From Molanna angustata (Eukaryota; Arthropoda; Insecta; Trichoptera; Molannidae): DNA of 64,000 nt. Each line of letters starts with the position of its first letter. Position 1 is the first letter of the stretch. The translations under genes were made by a program, and so were the position numbers. This document shows, in pieces, positions 11,641 to 22,856 of this stretch. The stretch covers positions 1,148,903-1,212,902 of the forward strand of contig OY754990.1 in assembly GCA_963576475.1 (NCBI GenBank), in the 5' to 3' direction. The notes under the pieces were generated by a model. That model did not search any database. It saw only the letters and a program-made list of their open reading frames with translations, and was not told the DNA's origin.

Positions 11641-12199
11641 AGATGTATTTATAATGTATTTTATTTCTTTTGGTCATAATATATTCTTTAAAATTTTCAT
11701 ATACCTAATCATGTTCTTGCTTTTTGAAATGAATAAACCAAAAGCGAACTTGGAGAATTAATAAGAATGGTCGAAAGAGAGAGTGAGCTTGTTAGGTTGA
11801 AAATCAACCAATTAAAATCGAAGGTAGCTAGTTACGTCCACCTCCACCCGCTCCACATATGGGGACTGAAAACGGCCCCTTCACAGAAGGCTAGTAAGAA
11901 TGACAAAGAATGCATGGCACGAAGAGTAGCTTTAGAAGCTCCTCTAGACTCGTGGTCTCGGCTCTCGGCACAATAGTGCAAAAAAAATGACAATCAACGT
12001 CGATGAAAATAATATTCACATACATGGATTGTCGCGAGTTTATTTCAAGCCAAAGGTAATAATAAGTCCGCCACATTATGTGAATTATTTTGCACTATCA
12101 TGTTTCCACTAACCGAAATCTTCTTCGCTGGCCTAAGATACGTCAACGTCGTAATATTAATTTACTTTCTCTATACTGTATAATTTAATTAACAACACT
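11641..12199. other. No feature recognised
   Basis: No domain or repeat recognised. A 69-codon frame at 11767-11976 has no identifiable similarity. Confidence 0.3.
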
Positions 12200-12675
12200 A
12201 ATTCACCACAATATCTCAAGAATAAGGTTATTTTCTTGTCAAATCACGGTCTGCCTCTTCGATCTGCTGAACGTACCACACTAGCTATTCCCATTCATTC
12301 TACTGAATTTCTCAGTTCCTCTTTTGAACTACAATCAAGACTATGGAACACCTTAAGTAATGATATTACGACTCCTCAATCGATTCAACTTTTTAAAAAG
12401 AAACTAAAGGTGTTTTACCTGTCTAATAATTCTTAACTGACACCCCATATCCATCCTCCCTCAACCTCTATTTCCTTCCTTCCTTTGTTTCTGTCAATTT
12501 AATCTGAATAATGTTACGTGTTTGTTATAAATTTAATGTACCTACATACCAATATACTATTTATGACCTCACGTTGCCTTGGTTGGTTGGAAGAAATTGC
12601 CTTGTGGCAATAAACCCGCCATTGTACACAGTATTGTACATGAAGTTTAATAAATAAAATAAAATAAATAAATGA
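12200..12675 (+). mobile_element. LINE family B, 3' end fragment
   Basis: The last codons of a LINE ORF2 (ELQSRLWNTLSNDITTPQ, LFKKKLKVFYLSNNS, stop at 12434-12436) are followed by a 3' UTR. The UTR contains 'ggttggttggaagaaattgc' and a small hairpin (ttgccttgtggcaa) and ends in AATAAA-type repeats. Two other copies of the same end are present, at 22857-23830 (minus) and 59530-59895 (plus). Confidence 0.75.
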
Positions 12676-13744
12676 TCATTGATAGAGCTAACCAACTCAT
12701 CCCCACAAGAGGACTTGGGAGCCTAGTATGAACGATACGGAATCGATACTTGTCACCTAATAATTGGGAGATCCGTGGGATACCTATTACTTGTCACAAA
12801 AGTTAAAATGGTAGTATGAGCTGAGTGAATTCGTAAGTGAAATTAATTCTGTCCGATAGGAGGCGCGACGGCGCGGTGAAATTATGAAACTAACAACTTT
12901 TCAACGTTTCTTAAAAATGGCGCATTTGCATTACGTTTTGGCTTTTTTTATTGACTCGGGAAGAAAATGAAGATAATCCAAATGAATATTACATTCAACA
13001 AAACATTATGCCTCGAAGAAATGATTCGTTTATAATATCTAAATGAAACTATAATTTCGAATTGGTTGATATTGGTTTTTACTCGGTTCATTATATTCAA
13101 TAATATATGAATCAATATTTTATATAAATACAATAAAAGTGCTGTGCAATTAAGACATCTCATAAACAAGAGTTTTAATAAATTAATGTCTTGACCCAAT
13201 TACATAAGATGAGTAGGAAAAAGTACTTGTATGATGCAAGTTGCATTACCTACGGACGGACAGTATTTCGCGATCTATACAGTATTTTTTAATCACGTTT
13301 TAATTTAATATAATAACGGTTAAAAACATCGATCGATGTAGATATATCATAAAAAGATCCAAGATAAACAAAGATCAAATATACTCAAGAAATTGAACAC
13401 TTCATAATATAAACATACGATAAATAAAAAGTAATTGTGGTTATCTCCATACAAAAAAGTACATGGTGGTCACGTGATTCTTCCGGCATTTGTTGTAGAA
13501 AAAATAGATTAGGAATATGCGCCGATTGTGTATTGGTAAATTTCAAATTCAAAACATAATTTTCGGCGCAATAAATTCGGTATAGCGGTATATTCTGTAT
13601 AGATGATGCTCGGCGTTGAAAATAAACATTCTAATGATGATCGTCTTTAAAAAGTTTGCATCTAACAATGAGTATGACACAATACAATAACAACGTACTC
13701 AAGGTGGCCAATTTATAAAAAGCCGTACCTTTAAAACCAGGTCA
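12676..13744. other. No gene recognised
   Basis: AT-rich, no recognisable coding sequence. Near 12805 'atggtagtatgagc' followed by 'gaattc' has an inverted relative near 24790, possibly a dispersed repeat end. Confidence 0.3.
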
Positions 13745-15240
13745 TAATAATCCTTAAGGACGGGAGGCCTTGAAAGGACGTGAGGCGTTAAAAGGACAGG
13801 CAGCTCTGGAGGGACCGGAGGTGTTGAAAGAACGGGAGTTTGAAAGGACGGGAGGCTGAAGGAACGAAGGGCACTGAAGGGACGGGAGACTCTGAAGATA
13901 TGGGAGGCTCTGAAAGGACGGAAGGCGCTGAAAGGAAAGGAGGCACTGAAAGGATGGGAAGCACTGAAAGGACGGGAGGCGTTGTAAGGACGGAAGGCGC
14001 TGGAGGGACGGGAGGCGCTGAAAGAACGGGAGGCGCTGAAGGAACGGGAGGCGCTGAAGGGACGGGAGGCGCTGAAGAAACAGAAAGCGCTGAAGGACCG
14101 GGAGGTGCTAAAGGGACGGGAGGCATTGAAGGGACGGGAGGTGTATATGACAGGAGGTTGAAAGGACGGAAGGATGAAAGGCACTGAAGGGACGGGTAGC
14201 GCAGAAGGTGCGGGAGGCGTTGACGAAACAGGAAGCTCTGAAGAAATGAGAGACGATGAAGGGAGGGGAAGTATTGAAGAGACGGGAGGCTGATAGAACG
14301 GGAAGCTGAAAGGCGCTGAAGGGACGGGAGGCGCTGAAGGAACGGGAGGTGATGAAGGGACGGGAGGCACTGAAGGAACGCGAGGCGTTGAAGAGACGGG
14401 AGGCACTGAAGGGCCTGATGGGACGAAATGTACTGATGGGCCTGAAGAGACAGGAGATACTGAAGAGCCTGAATAGAGGGGTAACACTAAAAGGACGGAA
14501 GGCACTGAAAGGGCGACAGACACTGAAGGAACGGGAGGCGCAGAAAGCACTGTAGGGACAGTAGGTACTGAATGTCTTGAAGGGACGGGAGGCACTGAAG
14601 GACGGGATGCATTGAGCGTAAGGGAGGCACTGAGCCGAACAGAGGCACAAAAGGGACGGGTGATACTGAAGGCACTGCAGGGAAGGGAGGTAATGAATGG
14701 CCTGATGGGATGGGAGGCTCAGAAGAGACGGGGGCGTGAAGGGACGGGGGGCGCTGAAGGGATGGGAGACGCTCAAGGGATAGGAGACGCTGCAAATACG
14801 GGGGTGCTGAAGGAACGGGAGGTGCTGAAGGGACGGGAGGTGCTGAAGGGGCGGGAGGTGCTGAAGGGACGGAAGGCACTGAAGGGACGGGAGGCACTTA
14901 AGAGACGGGAAGCGCTGAAGGGATGGAGGCGCTGAAGGGGCGGGAGGCGTTAATGGGACGGGAAGCACTGAAGGGGTGGGAGGTTCTGGGAGGAGATCCT
15001 GAAGGGACGGGATGTGCTGAAGGGCCTGTTACAACGGGAGGTACTGAAGGGCTGAAGGGACGGGAGGTACTGAATGGCCTGAAGGGACGGGGGATACTGA
15101 AGGTCCTGAAGGGACGGGAGCTACTGAAAAGCCTATAGCAACGGAACTGATTGGCCTGAACGGACGGGAAGCCTTCCCTTCAGTACCTCCCGTACCTTTA
15201 ATGCCGCCAGTCCCTTCAGTACCTCCCGTCCTTTCAGAGC
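13745..15240. repeat. 18-bp GC-rich minisatellite, about 1.5 kb
   Basis: Degenerate tandem repeats of about 18 bases, consensus GAAGGGACGGGAGGCGCT, run from 13745 to about 15168, with many unit-to-unit substitutions and occasional loss of register. The final 70 bases (15168-15238) carry the same unit in the opposite orientation. Because the unit is a multiple of three, several long frames appear on both strands (Pro-Ser-Val rich on the minus strand, Gly-Glu-Thr rich on the plus strand). I take these as artefacts of the repeat. Confidence 0.9.
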
Positions 15241-15924
15241 GCATATGTAATATGTATAACCATATAAACATTACGATTTATAAGTATATACCTATGTATA
15301 ATTTTCGCCAAATATCTTGAAGGATCTCCCGGTTGCGCAGAGCGCGAATTTGTGTCTTTTTGCTTCGTTGGTTTACATGCAAATCACTCACCTTCTCGAC
15401 TAAAAGTTCAAGATGTTTGTCTACAACTTTATCGAATTTTTTGATTTTATCGAATTTTTAATTTTCCCACTGGCAACACTATAGTACTGTACAAGTACAT
15501 TTTTTTCATGTGCCCACACCACTATACAAATGACAAATTGAAATATTGGAAATATCGATGTCGCCTCGTCATTTATCAATAATGACAATAATCATTTAAT
15601 TAACTAAACAAAATGTTTAGTAATACTATACGAAAAGTTTATTATATCCGCGAAAGTGTAAAAAAAGTGTATTCGTAATTGAAAAAGGTTAGTACCTATT
15701 TGTTTAATTTAAGAAACACGATATATTTTAAACGATTCCATTAAAATTCATATTTTATTTGTAAAAAGTTCAGTTTAGTATTGTAAAAGTATTTACTTTT
15801 TAGTGAGATATACAATTTTAACCAACTGAACTTTAATCCTAGGAAATTTAACGATCGTAATATTTATTTTGAGTTAGGTTAGGTTCAAATGACACATTTA
15901 TGTTTTGCAACATTTCCGTGAGGA
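15241..15924. other. No gene; short segment shared with zinc-finger upstream region
   Basis: 15333-15392 ('gcgcagagcgcgaatttgtg', then 'ttcgttggtttacatgcaaa') resembles 52337-52390 upstream of the zinc-finger locus. Nothing else is recognised in this stretch. Confidence 0.35.
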
Positions 15925-16020
15925 ATGAATTGAAATCAATTTCTCCTTTAATGGGGATCGAACCTAGGACGCCTGCACATAATTCAAACGGTTTATCAAC
16001 TGTGCTACTGCTGTCGGCAA
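15925..16020 (-). repeat. tRNA-like SINE head or tRNA pseudogene
   Basis: On the minus strand, 'tagcacagttgat' (A-box-like) and, about 35 bases on, 'ggttcgatcccc' (B box) stand at the spacing of an RNA polymerase III internal promoter. The sequence does not fold into a clear tRNA by eye, so a SINE head is more likely. It differs from the SINE family found four times elsewhere in this window. Confidence 0.45.
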
Positions 16021-16378
16021 GTCATATTTCTTCTTGTTTCAAGGACATACCCATTCCTTGAGTAAAAACAATTCTATGCCAGTCAACAGATATTATGCGT
16101 TGGTCATAATTCAGTGCTCAACTGATTTTTCTCTTTCAGAATTTAACCATCTTCAGAGAATGAACTGGGATAAGACGAGTGGAGAATCTATTCTGGGCTG
16201 ATAATCTAGGGATATCTTCGGGGAACAACAGGGACATGAAGAAAAGAAAAAGTCTGAGATCTACTCGTCAAATATGTTCAACGACCTATTTTTTTTTTAT
16301 GTAAGTACCTACATATTATGTTTGTGTCAAAATATTGAACATTGGCATTATTGCCATTTAATAATTCCTTCCAATCAG

Positions 16379-16723
16379 CCCCCCTAGACAACATGCCATT
16401 AAAGCTAAGCGTTATATCGCTAAGCGATAGAAATTTATGAAATTTGTGGCTGTCACGTGTTGTCATAGCGACCAATTTCATACATTTACTATCGCTTAGC
16501 GATATAACGCTTAGCTTAAATGACACGTTGCCCCCAAGTCAAATTGAAAACGCTGTTCGTTTTCGCCAAGCGCTAATTTTTTTTGAATGGGATTTGACGT
16601 TTGTTGTAGAAATTTTTTCTACAATAACAAACAACAAACGTCAAATCCCATACAAAAAAAATTAGCGCTTGGCGAAAACGAACAGCGTTTTCAATTTGAC
16701 TTGGGGGCATTGTCTAGGCCCCC
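16379..16723. mobile_element. Foldback MITE with a second foldback MITE inserted
   Basis: The outer element has the terminal pair cctagacaac (16383-16392)/ttgtctagg (16710-16718) and perfect 29-base inner arms, 16402-16430 with 16489-16517 ('cgttatatcgctaagcgata'). Between 16530 and 16708 a second hairpin is inserted. When it is removed, the outer right arm reads continuously and matches the left arm. No coding capacity. Confidence 0.8.
16531..16707. mobile_element. Inner foldback MITE, near-perfect palindrome
   Basis: A 177-bp palindrome whose arms begin CCCCCAAGTCAAATTGAAAA and end in the reverse complement. The arms run about 80 bases with only small loop differences near 16610-16625. It is inserted in the right arm of the outer MITE, so it is younger. 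The flanks 'cgttg' and 'cattg' differ at one base and could be a target duplication. Confidence 0.85.
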
Positions 16724-16813
16724 AGATACAAAGACAACATATTATGTTTTGTAAATTGTTCATATACAATTGTATAAATTAAAATGGTAAAAGAAAATCA
16801 TCACAAACTAAAC

Positions 16814-17353
16814 GAGTGGGTTGTGACCAACGCTAAACTCCTCACTAACAAGTCATTCTATAAAGTATTCAAATTTTATATGGAAAATATTTAGCATTTT
16901 CAGAAAATAAGTTTGTTTTACTATTTTTTATTTAAATATTTTATTATGAAAACTTGATATTTCTTCAATGCCATTTTATGAAGGTGATGTGCCTTTTTAC
17001 CAATTTGAAAATAAAAATTTCAAATTTAAAGTTTCCTGAGCTTGGGGTCATGTTGAAATATTTGATAGTAATAAAAATTGAGAAGCACTATTCAGATATC
17101 CTTCAAAATCTAATGGGGTTTAATGAGATATACAAATTTGCAAAATTTGAAAAAAATCGAATGAGTACTTTAGTTTATAATCGATATAGTAAAATAAACA
17201 TGCCGTACATAGCACACACACAGATACATTGTGATGAAACTTTCAGAATCCAATCTCAGCATGATACTAGTTGATAATCTGCAATAAAAAAAAATAGCCT
17301 TAAAAATTGTGAAATCATAACTCCCCACTATATCCTCTTGGGTTAGTGAGGAG
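16814..17353 (+). repeat. Candidate small DNA transposon with inverted ends
   Basis: The first 110 bases match 1421-1530. 'ctcctcactaa' (16838-16848) has its perfect reverse complement 'ttagtgaggag' at 17343-17353, so the copy may be a complete short element of about 540 bp. The interior includes a 106-codon frame (16954-17274) with no recognised domain. Confidence 0.4.
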
Positions 17354-17559
17354 TAAAAATACATACAAAAAAATATAAATAATGTTTATAATGAAAAAAG
17401 CATTTCATTAATAAAAACAAAATTCGCTATACTTCAAAGAGTACCTACCTATGTGTTAACAGATATTTTTTTTTTAGAAAATAAAGAGAAAGGCAATTGT
17501 GGCTTCACTTCGTCCACGAATCCAGGGCCACGAGCACAGGCGACCAGAATACCAGCCAG

Positions 17560-18060
17560 AATAGATGAGCCAAATGGGCTTGCGACCATGTTTGAGGGCT
17601 TAAAGGGATCCTTTATGACTTGAGTCACGCTCACCACTCAGCAACCAACCTACGATTGATACTCCACTCCCCTGCGGAACCAAATCAAATCGGACGCGGA
17701 TAATGCTGCTTTTACCACTCTCTCCAAATTTTCTTTTATTTTACCTCTACGGAGACTTAGGTCCTTAAAATAGGAATTTAAAACTTTGCAGGCAGGCCTC
17801 TCGCCCCCACCTCTACAGCATATATATTTGTGTTAAAGCCATTTTGAACTGTTTTATGTACCAGTTCCTTGTACTTGATTAGCTTGTATTGGTGGTCTTT
17901 GGAATATTTGTGTCCCATGGAACAGTCAGCTCCACATAAATAGCTCTTTTCAATGAAAGAGAGTATATTGTCAAGTCAGGCCTAAGAGATGATTTGCAGA
18001 TCTCTTTTGGAAGCCTCTCTCACAATTTCAAGCACCTTATAAATTGCAATTGAAGATGTT
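17560..18060 (-). pseudogene. Relic of a retroelement C-terminal region (RPD-ELTVPW-VEVGARG type)
   Basis: On the minus strand, read across frames, there are: SLRPDLTIYSLSLKRAIYVE, LTVPWDTNIPK, then NIYAVEVGARGLPAK, and after a frameshift SYFKDLSLRRGKIKEN and AALSASDLIWFRRG. This order (RPD...ELTVPW...YxVEVGxRG...aSxxIWxxR) is a C-terminal region I know from LINE-like reverse-transcriptase proteins of many invertebrates. At least two frameshifts make it a relic. The parent element is not named with certainty. Confidence 0.5.
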
Positions 18061-18179
18061 ATATCCAAACTAAGACTATACCAGATATTCATAGATAATT
18101 CATATAAGTTATAATGAATTCAAATATTCATATGCTATAATGAATACAATTTAATATTTAACAAAAAAAATATTTACAC

Positions 18180-18335
18180 TGTTTACAGGTTCAGATGATA
18201 TGGCCACATTTTAAGATGACCAACAGTCACTGATCTAGCCCAGGATAGGCGAGATTGGCGTAGTTGAATTTAAAGGAGAGGCAATCCCAGCTAAATTGGA
18301 CCACAGACAAAGCGAAGAAGACAATGCTTAATTGA
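18180..18335 (+). pseudogene. Possible LINE C-terminal scrap
   Basis: DLAQDRRDWRS followed after stops by RRRQ resembles the 'AxDRxxWR' end of RTE/R1-type LINE proteins. Too short and broken to classify. Confidence 0.3.
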
Positions 18336-18439
18336 TTTTTTTTTATATTTTTAAATCATTGATAATACTTTCAATATACAATTCTGCTATATAACTAGCA
18401 TCGTCAGAATTGATTTATCCAACTGCCGATTCGTTCATG

Positions 18440-19560
18440 AGAATTCAATTCTCTGAATGAATCGACATTATTAAGCCAAAATGCGTGTACGAAGGAACAT
18501 TTTGTATGGCGTAGTGGACTTTTTGCATGCTAATAACACCAACTAGAGGCCTCGCAGCATATATGTTCCCATACATGGGTTTACTCAGAATTCGGAGTAG
18601 AACATTTTATGTGAGTTTTGTGTGTCTGTGTGTGTGTCTGTCCCCCCCCCCCCTATAACTTTTGATCCGCTCAATTTACAGAGCCCAAAATTTCAAAATA
18701 TATAAACACTTATAAGCATACAAAACTTTTGTACTCAGAATGGTGAATTATTGTTTCAGTCAGGGGTTATCAACTTTTGAATTTTTGGTTTATTTTTCCA
18801 TATATGTCAGAAACCATAAAAGCTAGAACGCTGAAAATTGGTACAAACATAGACAAATACAAAAACTCAAATTGGTTTTTTCAAAAAAATTCTAGGGTTT
18901 GTCAAACAATTTTTTTTAAGAAAAATATTTTTTTTATGAAAAATTTATGAGTTTAACTCCTTATATTTCCAAATAATTTAAAAATATCGAAAAAATCTGA
19001 AACACCCCAACTAGATAATTTAATTTTCTATAAAAAATATTAATGTTGTATTAGCACATCTCATTTGACAAGTCCCTTGGACGCAATATCAAGACAACCT
19101 CGATAAATATTGAGGGCCTCAGCGTAGATAAGATTGGAATGGAAAGGCCTAATGTTTACCCGGACACGTTAAGTAAGTAAGTAAGTAAGCACATATCAAT
19201 TTTTTTTTAACAATTTTTGTAAACATTGAATTTAATGACGACATTGCTTCATACAATTTATATGGCAGTCGCTTACACACAATATCTAAGAAGACTTAAT
19301 TTTTTAATACTAATCTCCAAACATATATACATACCATCATGCTGTTTTCATATTCTGGGTAGGATCAAAGGAATGCCCTCTATACTATCGCTATCTTGAC
19401 ATACATACCTACATGTGTTGTATAGAAAACCAAATATCTTAAAATATTAAATAATTTGTATTTATGGTTTTATAGTTTGGTACTTATTCTTCAACTATAC
19501 ATACTATCGCTATCGACAGTTGGATCATCTCATGTGTTAAATGCTACTAGTATTTGATTT
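18440..19560 (+). repeat. Unidentified repeat family R, copy 1
   Basis: A non-coding repeat of about 1.1 kb. Landmarks are 'tagtggactttttgcatgct', 'gaggcctcgcagcatatatg', a GT tract, a run of C (about 18642-18654), 'ataacttttgatccgctcaa', 'tcaggggttatcaactttt', and near its end 'tatcgacagttgga'. The same order is found in the two copies at 55271-56850 and in fragments at 26222-26345 and 59171-59510. No open frame or known terminal structure is seen. Confidence 0.7.
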
Positions 19561-20929
19561 AACATATCAGTCTTTTTTGTATACTGTATTAAAGTATATG
19601 TTTCTTAAACAATTGATTATATATTAAAAATGAACCACAAATATAAAAACACGATATTTGATAATATAAATTTATTATATTATTTAAATGAAATTAAAAA
19701 AAAGTACTAACATAAGAATCTAATCTCTCAGTTCTTCATTAACATAAGTTCAGTATAATACAGTGTGAGTTTTATAGAGATGAGATAACAAAGTATCATA
19801 ATATTATGAACTTGCAGATTTATATTTTTCTATTTATTTTTGTTCCCAAAAAACAAATATTGTATTAATACTAAATAATTATAATACAAATAACTGATTG
19901 TCTAAAAGTTTCTATTAGTCAATTTTTAGATTACAATGTTTCTGTATGAATTCATAAAAAATTCTGTATGGATGTGCATTTATATAAATTGAAATGACTA
20001 ATAGAAACAGAAACTTTACAAATTTGTGGCATGTTTCAGAACACTTTAATCTGGTGAAGCAAATATCTCTTAATTATAGAATTGGTGTAAATAATAAAAT
20101 AAAGTGTAGGTATTTTACAATTTTGAATTCTGCATATATTAAATTGTTTTTTGAAGAGTTTCATTTTTTTTCCTGATATATAATGATACCTACATTATTT
20201 ACTTGTGTATTTTATGTTCATAAAATATATAAATCTCTACCAATCTATTAATTGAGTTTTTATTTTAAGTTTGGTATGTCATAAAGAATTTCTTGAAAAG
20301 CTGTTCTTGAAATGTCAATCAGCCAATTATAATTCTTTCAATGCTCATCATCAGCAATGGTGCTACAGCCCGGTGAGGGCCTTGGCCTCCTCAAGAAACT
20401 GCCTCCATCCCGCCCTGTCGACAGCAAGTACTTTCAATGGTAGGTATGTATAAATTAATGAAGGGTGTCAAATTTGAAATTTTATAAATAGATATAGGTA
20501 CCTAAGTGCTATGTCATATCACCCCGTGCAAAGTTTCACATGTTTGTACGTTCCAACTTAAGGGAAAGCATTCAAATGGTTATACCATATTTTTATTGAA
20601 TGACTTTTACTTCTTAACTTCCATTCCTTTTGTTTGACCATATTTATTTGTTAATGACATTTTTATTAGATTCTCATTTGTGAACCTGTCATAGGTTAGA
20701 GAACCGAGCATCACATCCTTTATTTTTGCATACATTATTCGCTTCATACATGTATGTCTATAAATTAAACTTCTTTCAGAATATAAAACACAGTCGTGTC
20801 AATGTTTTCTTGGAATCCTCTCATGCCTTTATCGGCTCTATTTTATGTCAATTTTTCTTTCATATTACTTAGCGTTTATGTAGTTTCTACTATATCTTTC
20901 AAGTTAATAATGGACTTGCAACTTCCAGA
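19561..20929. other. No gene; small palindrome and a possible short repeat
   Basis: 'gtttctattagtca' near 19909 has its near-exact reverse complement near 19996-20010, giving a foldback of about 100 bases. 20345-20440 ('gctacagcccggtgagggcc', 'ttggcctcctcaagaaactg') resembles a short repeat widespread in insect genomes, from memory. Nothing else recognised. Confidence 0.3.
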
Positions 20930-21660
20930 GCTCTAAATCACAGGAAAACTGCCTCCAGCTACTCGTCTTATGTTAACGGCTCATCTCATAATATTATATT
21001 ATCAAACAGTTCAACAACAGATTTTACTATAGCGTCTCAGATGAATATTTTATGTGTCTTCGTTCCTATAACATTATGAGCTTCGATAAGAGACGACGAA
21101 ACTTAACAGATATCATATTCCTCTACAAAATACTTATTGAACTCTCCAGAGCTAACAGAATCAATCAATTATAGAGACCCACTCGACAATTGAACTTTTC
21201 AACTTAAGCAAATGTAAAATTAACACATATAAACTCCTTTATTAATCGCAGTTGCAACTCATACAATCAGAAATACTTAACGATTGATCCATCTTACGTT
21301 AATCTTGACTGCTTCAAAAAAAAGTAACTGCTATCCACGTTATAACAGTAAATTTATTATCATACATACACCCTCCCACAAAGCCCACATACATACTTCA
21401 TCATCCCCATACCGGTCACCGTCCTATTAGGCATAAAAAAATGCAAACTTATTTTCTGTGTTATCTGTTAACCATATTATACCGTTTAACTTTTTTTCCT
21501 TGTAATGTTTTCATAAGGTGTGGAGATAGATCACCCGTGCGTTAAAAGTACAGTGACCAAAGGACAAATAATACCTCATCATACTAAATATCAATGTATT
21601 GTGGCGATTGTATTGGCACAATTATACTTTATTTATACCTATGTATACTGAATATCTACC
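20930..21660 (+). pseudogene. Degraded LINE 3' region, family C-like
   Basis: Near 21080, SFDKRRRNLTDIIFLYKILI matches in pattern the family C stretch ISLEKRRKISDVYLLYKILN at 3865. Weak similarity continues to about 21420, followed by a 3' UTR-like stretch. Frames are broken throughout. This is an old relic of the same or a related LINE. Confidence 0.45.
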
Positions 21661-22599
21661 TACCAAATTTACTTTTTTTTTTTTTTTTAAAACCCATCTA
21701 GAGACCTTCTCACGTCGACTCAATAGTAGTCCATTGTGATACTTTGCCTGCTAGATGTCATTCCATAGTCCTATCTCCTGGAAGAACTGTAAAATCCTTT
21801 GTGGATCGGTGTCTCTGATTTGCTTTTGATCAGCAATATGCAAACCTATTTTCTTTACTCTTGTTTGCATTAGTGGGCCACATTCTGTAAGTATATGCAT
21901 CGGTGTTTCATGTTCATCCATGCAGAACCTGCATAGGTACATTTCCGATAAATTCATCGTGCATAGATGTTTATTGAGTCTACAGTGACCAGTTAAGATT
22001 CTAGTAAGAATCCTAAGGTTATTCCTGCTCATTGTTAGGATCCGCTTAGAGTGTGTTGAAGAGAATCCTGAAATGAGTGCTTTTGAATGTCTTTGTCCTG
22101 GGGTAGATAACCAGAGTTCAGTGGCATTGTTAAGCATTCTTTGGTAAAGTGTTGATTTAACAATACTATTAGCTAGGAGACAGTGAGGCTCCGGCCCATA
22201 GGTAGCTATGTCCGCTCCCCTATTTGCCAGAGCATCAGCCTCCTCGTTACCTTTATAATTGGAGTGTCCAGGTACCCATCTTAGTATGATTTTGTTACCA
22301 TAGTTTACTGATAAAGTCTTCAGCGCTTCAATGCAGTCTAGTACTGTTGATGAAGTTACTGTGTAGGAATCAAGAGCTTTAAGAGCAGCTTGACTATCAG
22401 AGTAAATGTATATTCTGTGGTTCTTATAATTCCTTCTTAGGATTTCATAGGCACAGAGTGTTATGGCACATATTTCTGCCTGGAAGATCGTTGCATACTG
22501 TCCCAAGTGCTTGTGGATCTTCACCCTAGGCACTTGCCCATATATGCCCGATCCTATACCATTCTTTTTCTTGGATCCGTCAGTGTACCAAATTTACTT
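21661..22599 (-). mobile_element. LINE family D, 5'-truncated, with 14-bp target duplication
   Basis: A minus-strand insertion with a poly-A tail (poly-T at 21675-21688). It is bordered by TACCAAATTTACTT at 21661-21674 and an identical copy at 22586-22599. The body starts inside the RNase H domain, so reverse transcription stopped early. Perfect duplication and an open frame suggest a recent insertion. An RNase H in a LINE is typical of the I, R1/LOA and related clades. Confidence 0.9.
21751..22585 (-). pseudogene. LINE RNase H domain and C-terminus
   Basis: The frame is open from the insertion edge (YTDGSKKKNGIGSG just inside 22585) to the stop at 21751. RNase H catalytic acidic residues are all visible: D in YTDGS, E in FQAEICAITL, D in IYSDSQAALKAL and D in NEEADALANRGAD, with WVPGHSNYKGN before the last. 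The C-terminal part has a CCHC-like cluster (LCRFCMDEHETPMHILTEC). There is no start codon of its own and no promoter, so it is a fragment even though the domain is intact. Confidence 0.85.
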
Positions 22600-22856
22600 A
22601 ACTATTCTCAGCTTTTAAAATAATATAAGACATCTCTATAATTGGCTTTGATATGTGTAATGCTTTTAAGCAATTTGTGAAATAGCTGTTGAGATGAAAT
22701 AAAATAAAATATTGTCTTATTGCAGTGGTTCTTAACCTGGGTTCGATCGGACCCCAGGGGTTCGGTGGAGGTCAAGAACCCCGACTTATGATTCGTGGTG
22801 ACACCTTTCTTTATTATAATATAGGTATTATATTCTTGTCTCAACTGTATATTATG
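22600..22856. repeat. hAT-like terminal sequence
   Basis: From 22723, 'cagtggttcttaacctgggt' followed by a foldable ACCCCAGGGGTT...AGAACCCC stretch matches the style of hAT transposon ends (CAGTGGTTCT[T/C]AACCTGGG). The opposite end was not found, so this is a fragment or a non-autonomous element. Confidence 0.45.

Noticed and set aside
13699..15138. Long Pro/Ser/Val-rich and Gly/Glu/Thr-rich open frames on both strands
   Set aside because: They follow from an 18-bp tandem repeat (a multiple of three) that is free of stops in several frames. No start context, domain or splice signals support a gene.
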